This document shows, piece after piece, positions 11,401 to 20,400 of a stretch of 64,000 bases of DNA. The notes under the pieces were generated by a model. It had not been told where the DNA came from, made no database searches, and saw only the letters and a program-made list of their open reading frames with translations. Positions within the stretch are counted from its first letter, which is position 1, and each line of letters begins with the position of its first letter. The position numbers and the translations under genes were made by a program. The stretch is taken from contig CAJNDS010001691.1 of NCBI GenBank assembly GCA_905221605.1, positions 587,417 to 651,416 of the forward strand, in the 5' to 3' direction. The DNA comes from Symbiodinium natans. Lineage: Eukaryota > Sar > Dinophyceae > Suessiales > Symbiodiniaceae.

Positions 11401-14400
11401 CGAAACCCTAAACCCCAAAACCCTAAACCCTGAGTCCCGAAGAGTAGTTGCAAGGCCCGGGCTGCAACCGGACTCCAAGCTTGAGTGCCTTGGGATGTTC
11501 CCCCTTATACTAACAATCCTTAATTGAATAGCGATTCTAGTACCCCCTGTTATAGTCCCTGTTAAAGGACTGTTAGTTTCAGGGGGAACATCCCAACCTG
11601 TGTCTCAAGTTGACAGGAAAGCGCTGCCTGTGCTGGGACGACATTCATGGAGCTGTGAGCAGTGCGGTCAACGAAGATCTGCCTTGGGCATGCTGCGTTG
11701 GGGGGACTACCTAGAATAAATAGCCTCGGTACCCTTAAGCAAAGGGGAGATGAACCCCAAAGCCCCGAAACATGGCAAGGATATCCATTCATAAAAGGTA
11801 CAGATCGTTACATAGGGCTTTTTCTCAAAGTTGGAATCCCCGGGCAGTACTACCAGTATACCAAAGAACATATTTTCAAGTAACTACCCCCCCCCCCCCC
11901 CCCCCACCCAGGAAAAAAATATGTGGCAAGCACCGTATAGGCTACTCTATTGCTTACGGTGTATAGGTAGCCCAGATGCCACCCAGATGCCCTGCAAGCC
12001 AGGAGCTCGCAACCCTAGTGCATGTAAGATCGTCTGACCGTCTGAGACCCTAGACCTCAGAGTGTCCCAGGAATGAAAGGGTACCCAGAGAAACCTGCCA
12101 CCCTAAACCCTAAACCCTAAACCATAAACCCTAAACCCTAAACCCTAAACCCTAATTAAACCCTAAACCCTAAACCCTAAACCCTAAACCCTAACATGAA
12201 CTGACCCGAGGGGCATGGAGGCACTCCGGTGCATGTGCATCGCGCTCTCGCGGATGGGAGGCCACTCCCAGATCTTGGCAATAGGGTTTAGGGTTTAGGG
12301 TTTAGGGTTTAGGGTTTAGGGTTTAGGGTTTAGGGTTTAGGGTTTAGGGTTTAGGGTTTAGGGCACTTGTTACCCCCCACCCCCCTTGCCCCACCCTACT
12401 TGCCCCACTTCGCGCACCTCAAGGGCCCCCACATGCAACCCTAAACCCAAAAAGGGGGGGGGGGGGGTGGGGCGAAAATCAAGGGTTTAGGGTTTAGGGT
12501 TTAGGGTTTAGGGTTTAGGGTTTAGGGTTTAGGGTTTAGGGTTTAGGGATTAGGGTATTTCCCAAGGGGGGACCCCAAAGTACACCCACAAGATACCACA
12601 GTCCTTGCAGTCCTCGTCACAGGAACCTCCCCAAAAATGTTCAGCTATTTCGGACACCCCCCCCCCCTTTAAGGTTTAGGGTTTAGGGTTCGGGGTTTGT
12701 GGTTTAGGGTTTAGGGTTTAGGGTTTAGGGTTCTTGCGAAAGCAATAAGATGGAGGGTCTTATCTTAGGAGGAGGGGATTGGGCCTCGAGGCTTTGACCT
12801 TATTTGAAACGTGGGGTAGGGGCTGCTGGGTTCTTGTCAAGGAACTTGACATAAGTCAAGAGAGTCATGCTGTCATGTGTTTCTAGCACTAAACCCTAAA
12901 CCCTAAACCCTCAAACCCAAACCCCAAACCCTAAACCCAAACCCTGAACCCCTTCTGTAAGCCTGTTAAGTTAAAGTGGCAACAAGAACCCCAGCACGGG
13001 CCAGCCACAGCACCCCAAACCCTAAACCCTCAATGCCATAGGGGACGCCTGCCATGTGCAGTGAAGCCAAGCGGCCGGATCACCAAACTTCTGCAAGTCC
13101 TGGCCCAGGGTTTTCAGGGCGGGCTTGGGGTTTAGGAAAGACGCCCCAGAGTCTCATCAGCACCGAATCCGAGACGAGTGGTGGGTTCGGGTTTGACAGG
13201 GTTTAGGGTTTAGGGCTTAGGGCTTCGGGTTTAGTTTTTAGGGCTTCCGCGCTAATTTGTTTCAGAGTTTTTTTTTTGCGTTTTTGGAAGTGGCTGCTCT
13301 TGGCTTTTGGTGCCAATAAGACCCTTGGAAGAAAATCCTCCGAGTTAAGGGTTTAGGGCTTGGGGATCAGGGTTCAGGGTTCAGGGTGCATGGTGCATGG
13401 TACAGGGGTTCAGGGTTCAGGGTTCAGGGTTTAGGGTTAGAAAACACTCAAAAACAAACATCCCAAGGGTGCTTTCGGAGGGAGACCACAGCAGCCCAAA
13501 ACCTCAACAGCGACTCTTGGTAGCTCAGTATCCATATTACAATAAGGGGCTTAGGGTTTAGGGTTTAGGGTTTAGGGTTAGGGTTAAAAAAAGAAAGGGT
13601 AAAGGGTACCACTGGACTACCAAGGACTCCTGCTGCAAGGAGAAGAGCGACGTGGCGGCTGTCCTCCGGTTATCTGCGTAGTTCCATTTCATGGAATTCG
13701 GGTTTAGGGTTCAGGGTTTGGGGTTTGGGGTTTAGGGTTTAGGGTATGGGGTTTAGGGTTTAGGGTTTAGGGTTAGGGACCCAAAGCACAATGGAGTATG
13801 GTTTTTTGTTTGATACCTTGTCGTGCTCCAAGAATGGACCCTCTAGGTAGGGAGTCAAGAAAGGAATCGCCCTTGCAGTTCCTGAGATCTTCTGGAGGTC
13901 AAACAAAGCAACTCCTCCTGGTGAGCAAACATGCTTTGGCCTTCCCTACTTCTGGAGGTACAGATACGTATATCATCACATATGCAGATAATAGTTGACC
14001 AACATACCTGTTCCACAGAATAACAACCTGCTATCCCTTCTCAAGGACCTTTACGCACATGTGGTGTATAGGGCCTAACCCCGAAGTCCTACGCCCTAAA
14101 ACCCTACGGGCTTAGAGCTTAGAGTCTTGGGGGTCCACTGTAGATTGTTAAGGGTTTGCCGGCCCCCGAATTAAGTGGGCTTCTTCGGGGTCTCCTGAAC
14201 CCAAAACCCTGAACCCGAACACGACCAAGGCCTGTCTAGGAGGGCTTGGGGTTTACCATGGCCCCGAATACCCACATGATTCCCGAGGCTCTAAAAAAGG
14301 CCCTCAATTGGGGTCCCCTGTTATATAACCCTTATTTATACGGTGCCTGATAAGGGCCCATACTTCGGATCCAATTTTAAATCCCTCTCAACAAGGGTAA

Positions 14401-17400
14401 GGGAGCATACTAAGCTCCCATGGCTCCAACCTTAGATTCAGGCTTAGGGTTTAAGGTTCGCTTAGGGTTTAAGGTTCTTAGGGGCTTTAGGGTGTAGGGC
14501 GGGGAGTCCTTGAATTTCGCCTGCTGTTGCGCAGAGCATTGGGGTCCTCCACGGGGAGTCCTTGAATTTCGCCTGCTGTTGCGCAGAGCATTGGGGTCCT
14601 CCACAAGGATTGTGTGGGGGGGGGGGGGGGGTTAGATTAGAGCTTTGGCAACCCGCACGGGCAAAGGCCAACCCACAGCAAGCGAATCTGCAATGTGACG
14701 TGCTGCTGTTGCAACGTAGCGGCTCCAAGAGAACTGTACTGAAGTTTGGCGAACTTGGCTGTCGTAGACTGTGCTTGCTTACTTAACGAACCTAAAACAG
14801 TAGATCTTCGGGCTGGTTTTTTCGATGTTGAAGATTGATTGTCGGCTCGCAGCGGGAATCTCGCATTTAGTTTGCGCCAGGTCGATAACTTCGAAATGCA
14901 TGAGCCAAATGATAAATAGTCCACATAAACCTAAACCCTAAACCCTAAAACTGTTGGCTGAAGAGTAAGGTATGGATTTGATTTCAAGAGGGTGCTGCTT
15001 AGCCTTGTTTAGTCACCCGCAGAGATGAGACGCGTAGAGGGCATGTCCTTCAAGTAGCACTTGGAAAAAAGTTGAGATTTATTTCTCTGTTCAGGTCTTC
15101 TGGCTGGATTTGCTATGTCAGGGTTTCCAAAAATAGGGGTAACCCATTGTATACCCCAAATAATCGAGCACCTGTTTAATCAAACCACCCACATTTAAAG
15201 AAATTTTTTTCGGCCGGAAGCCCCGCCGGAAGACTACTTTCCATTACGGTGGATTTCGTATGGGGATACCCCCCCCCCCCCCCCCGCATTTAAAGGAACT
15301 TTTGGGGGGGCGTTCAAAAATCTGTCATATTGTTTTAATAGAGAATTAATACAGGGCCATGGTCCAACTTTTGCGGAACCCTGCATTCCTTATTGTGGCC
15401 GGGGGGGGGGGAGGGGGGGGGGGGGGGGCACCCCCCAATTAAACAGGAGCTCGGATTAGCATACTCCTTATTATAGGAACCCCCAAAACGGGTACCGCCA
15501 TTTTCGGACACCCCCCATGTCAGTCTTCTGTGAGTTCGGTGTAGATTCGTCTGAGCTACCGCATGGTTCGAAGCATCTTTCTTAGGACCTAGGACCAAGC
15601 CTTTCGCAACACCCTACACTCAAGAAAGACACATTATATATATATATATATGTATACATATACGTTAAAAATATATATATATATATACCCATACATATAT
15701 ATGTATATGTATATGTGTGTATATATACATATATACACACCTTCATTTCGAGTATAATTCCCCTTCTTTAAGGCAGGAAGTTGCTCTAGGTAAACCCTAG
15801 ATAAACCCCAAAGCCCTCAACCCTTCGAGTTTGCGGTTTTGAAGGTCTACTCTCCCTAAACCCTAAACCCTAAACCCTAAACCCTAAACCCTAAACCCTA
15901 AACCCTAAACCGTTCCTGTTCAAAGTGGAGACCGATGAAGTCGGCGAGCATGTTTACCAGCTCATCCATTTCCTCAACCGAGTAGCCTGAAAAAAGCTGC
16001 CTTAGGTTTAGGGTTTAGGGTTTAGGGTTTTAGGGTTTAGGGATTTAGCGTTTAGGGCTTAGGGCTTAGGGCTTAGGGTTTAGGGAAGCTCAAGGGGTTA
16101 GGACGCGCACCCCGAAGGTTGTACCACCTTTATACTTAAGTCTGGGAAGTTTCCGAAATTAGGGGTGCCTTATTGGGGTCCTTATTATTCTAAGGGAATT
16201 CCTACTATTTATTAGGGGACCCCTATTGTCGTAAAGCCCCAACTTAAGCACATACGTAGGCCCGGAATGCTTGGGGCCCTGGAGCTGCTTCTACATCCTA
16301 TCCCTTAGATGCAATACTGTACAGGTATAGATTGGGATGTTCCCCCATAAACCAGCAGTGCTTAGTAGGGATTGTAGTACCCCCCTATTATAATCCCCAT
16401 TCAGGACTGTTGGTATGAGGGGGAACATCCCAAGGTATGTCGAAGACTTGGTGGTGCTGCTTGAGGCCCCCTCACACAGGACCTCGAAGGCTCGACTCCC
16501 GAAAACAAACCAAGGTCGCCAAGTTCCAAGCAATAAGGTTTAGGGTTTAGGGTTTAGGACTTAGGGTTTAGGGATACAGCCCTACAAACCTGCTAGGAAG
16601 AAGGGAACTTCTTCTGTTGGGGTTTACAAGGGACAGAAACCCTTAACAAAAATGAACCTCAAGGAAGGGAACACAGATGCCTCTAAATAATAGAAACCCT
16701 CAAAAAAGCAACCCCCCCCAAAGAAAAACCAGAGCAACACCAAACAACAAATACCACTGCAGGTCATCAAGGAACGTGTCAGGCCCAAGGCCACGATGGA
16801 ATCGTGGAGCGACTTCCCCGACACGAGCCTCAACTCTCTTCTATTAGAGTTCAGGGAACCCTAAACCCTAAACCCTAAACCCTAAACCCTAAACCCTAAA
16901 CCCTAAACCCTAAACCCTGAACCCTGAACCCTAAACCCTAAACCCTAAACCCTAAATGGCTCCCCCACATGGGGGGCCCCATTCCCAAGGACTCTCCGAA
17001 GCACCTTCTCCTAGTTTTGGAGTAGACCCTGGAAAAAAAAATATATACTTCTTAGGTATAAGTAGCTATAATAGGAACCCAGAACCAAAAAAAGCATTAA
17101 AGTACAGTACTCCAAAACCCAGTTCTTAGCTACTTCAAAGAAAAGGGCAGGTAGTTTTGGCATGGCCCTGCGGCCATCAAATGAAACACAACTGGCGAGA
17201 ACTTAAGTCTCCCTAAACCCCTAAACCCCTAAACCCTAAACCCCTAAACCCTGAACCCTAGACCCCAAATTGCAGACCTCGCTTGGTTGCGGGATGCTCT
17301 TCGGTAGCTTGCGGACCCCTAGTCGTGGTTTTTTGTCTGTGTTTTGGGGGACGCTCAGGCTTCGAAGGCTCCAATTAGACCAAGTGAAAACTTGGTACCC

Positions 17401-20400
17401 CAAACAAACAGCAAAAGGGTTCAGGTTTCCCTAAACACTAAACCCTAAACCCTAAACCCTAAACCCTAAACCCTAAACCCTAAACCCTAAACCCTAAACC
17501 CTAAACCTAAACCCTAAACTAGTCTTGGGGCTGAACACTGTCGACGTCCGCTGCTGCGAGGCCTCCGTCGACTGAAGAGTCGAAGCCCCGAGCCCTCACA
17601 GGCCTTAAACCCTAAACCTTATAAACCTTATAAACGAGAAAAAGGGTTTAGGGTTTAGGGTTTAGGGTTTAGGGCCTTCTATAGACCTTATATAGACCTT
17701 CTAAGCCCTAAACCTGAAAAAACCCTAAAACCTAGACCTTGCCAAAAACCCAGGACCCTAGACCTTTAAAAAGCCCTAAAAACCCAAAGGTTGAGGGTCC
17801 AGGGCTCAACTTCTCAGGCAAGGTGACTGTTTTGCTGAGATGACTCCCAATCGCACCCGCAGGCGATGGCGAATGCCTTGGGCCTCCTCATCCTCAAGGC
17901 AGCTCTTCTCTGGCTTGGAGGGTTCAGTGTTTAGGGTTTAGGGTTTAGGGTTTAGGGTTTAGGGTTTAGGGTTTAGAATATTTTCTTCGGCTGCTTCAAT
18001 CTCGATGTAAGATTTGTGGGCGTTTGGCTGCCGAACCCTGAACGCTGTGAACCATGAAGACTTTTGGCTTCGGGGTCTGTCGTGGCTGCTGAATCTCAAG
18101 CTTTATACTATAGGGGCTGAAAATTGGAATAAGGTTTACGGGTTATATGGGGTATAATTATAAAGGGACCGAAAGGGAATACTATTACAAACCCTAAACT
18201 CTAAGCCCTAAACCCCAAAACCCCTATGATGAAGCCCTCTGCAAGACACTCTGCGCTTAGGGACAGCGGTCCCCCCCCCCCCGCCACAGCCCCCTCGCCC
18301 CATCAGGCCCTGGACTGCCCTTGACATGCTTGACATGAGGGCTGTTAGGGTTTAAGGGTTTAGGGCTGGCATGAATGGCCGTGGGCGTTGGGGGGGTGAG
18401 GGCGAGGGTTTGGGGTTTGGGGTTTTGGGTATTGTGTTTGGGGGACCCGTATCGTGTACTCCTTATCGTTCATAGGGTCAACTAGGCCACCACAGAATTT
18501 AGACGAAGCCATTCATGGCCCATGAGTCCTTGATGCCTTCTTCTCCCTACGAACATAAAGGGATTGTTTCATTGCAGTGTGAGAACGGACTTAAGTAACA
18601 ATTATAACTGGGGTTCTTGTCACGCAAGTCCGTCACGATGCTAAGCGCTGGACCTTGTGGGTGGCCTTATTGCCTAAACCCTAAACCCTAAACCCTAAAC
18701 TCTAAATCCTAAACCCTAAAACCCTAAACCGTGTTCATTCTCCGACTCAGGTTCCCCTTTCAACTTTTGCTTACAAATTGTAGCCCGACGGGTTTGCTCA
18801 GAAACAAGTTCTCGTACCCGAAGCCGCCAAGGCCCAAGAGTAACCTATGCACCCTTAACAAAGAGCGAAAGGAACCGAATAAGAAAGGCAACAGGCGCCT
18901 TTCTAGAGGTACATCGGTTACTCTATCTAGGTATTGTACACCCTAAACCCTAAACCCTGCACCCTGCACCCTACACCCTAAACCCTAAAGTGAGGCCGTG
19001 TGGCACTGAGCCCCAGGAGCCCCGCGCCGAGAAAGGGCACCGTAAACTTTGGAGACCTCGATGTTTCGAGTTTAGGATGCAGGGTTTAGGGTTTAGGGTT
19101 TAGGGCTTAGGGTTTAGGATTTAGGGTTTAGGGTACCTCGCAGGTAGAACTCGTAGATTCACACAACACACAGCTCGCTGTCCTTCTGTGCATGAATCTG
19201 CGTGAGAGTCATGCATGGAGTAGCTGGACTTGGCGCGGGACAGCTGTGTCAGCTGGCGATGAATTAATACGGATGATTGTCTGAATTATGGGTCCCTTTC
19301 TGGGTACCATACACATATACAAATACGTATACATATACATATACACTTAGTTTCTTTTTCTATACAAGGCAGTAGGATCTCCCCCCCAAAGGGGACCATA
19401 ATGTGGAGAATCTCGCAATTATCTGTGAGTTTACGTAAAAAAGGGACCCTAAATTTGAACCCCCAAATAATGGGATTCTCTCATAGTCAGGACCCCAATA
19501 AGGTACCCCCTTGATTTCGGAAACCCTAAACCCCAAACCCTAAACCCCAAACCCTAAACCCTAAACCCCAAACCCTAAACTAGGGACCCTAAAGATGTTG
19601 GCTGTCTCAAAGGCAAGCCACTCTGGAGGCGATGATCCGTCGGTTCTTGGCGACTGCAGCTCAGTCTCAATCGTCATCCTTTGCGGCTTAGGGTTTAGGG
19701 TTTAGGGTTTAGGGTTTAGGGTTTAGGGTTTAGGGTTTAGGGTTTAGGGTTTAGGGTTTAGGGTTTAGGGTTTAGGGTTTAGGGTTTAGGGTTATGCTTT
19801 TCAAGGGACTAAAGGGGTTGGGGGAAGGGGGGGGGGGGGGGGTTACTCATACTTACGGTACCTCTAAGGAGGGTCCTTTCATAAGTATGCAGCCCTATAT
19901 TAACGAGGCATAAGGGAGATGGTTGTTTCGAGAAATGCCCAATAAAGCGTCTGGAACTACTTGTAACCGTGTCTGAGTTGCAGATGAGTGTGCCCTAAAC
20001 CCTAACCCTAAACCCTAAACCCTAAACCCTAAAACCCTAAACCCTAAACCCTAAACCCTAAACCCTAAACCCCAAGCTCTGGAAGCCATGAAACAGCGGC
20101 GACCCCGCCGATGTCGACCCGACACCGACCACGGGCGCCATGAGCGAACCAACCGAGGTCCGACTGCCGGCTGCCGAGTCCTGACTCGTTTCAATGACCT
20201 TGGCAAGGGTTTAGGGTTTAGGGTTTAGGGTTTAGGGTTTAGGGTCTAGGGTCTAGGGTCTAGGGTCTAGGGTTTAGGGTTTAGGGTTTAGGGTTTAGGT
20301 TTTAGGGTTTAGGGCTTCACGACCTTAGGGTTTAAGGGTTTAGGGTTCAGGGTGCCTCTTTGGGGGGCAGAATGGATATTACACAGTAAAGAAGCCCCAA

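Noticed and set aside
13798-13998. Plus-strand frame of 66 codons
   Set aside because: A minus-strand frame of similar length overlaps and neither resembles a known family.
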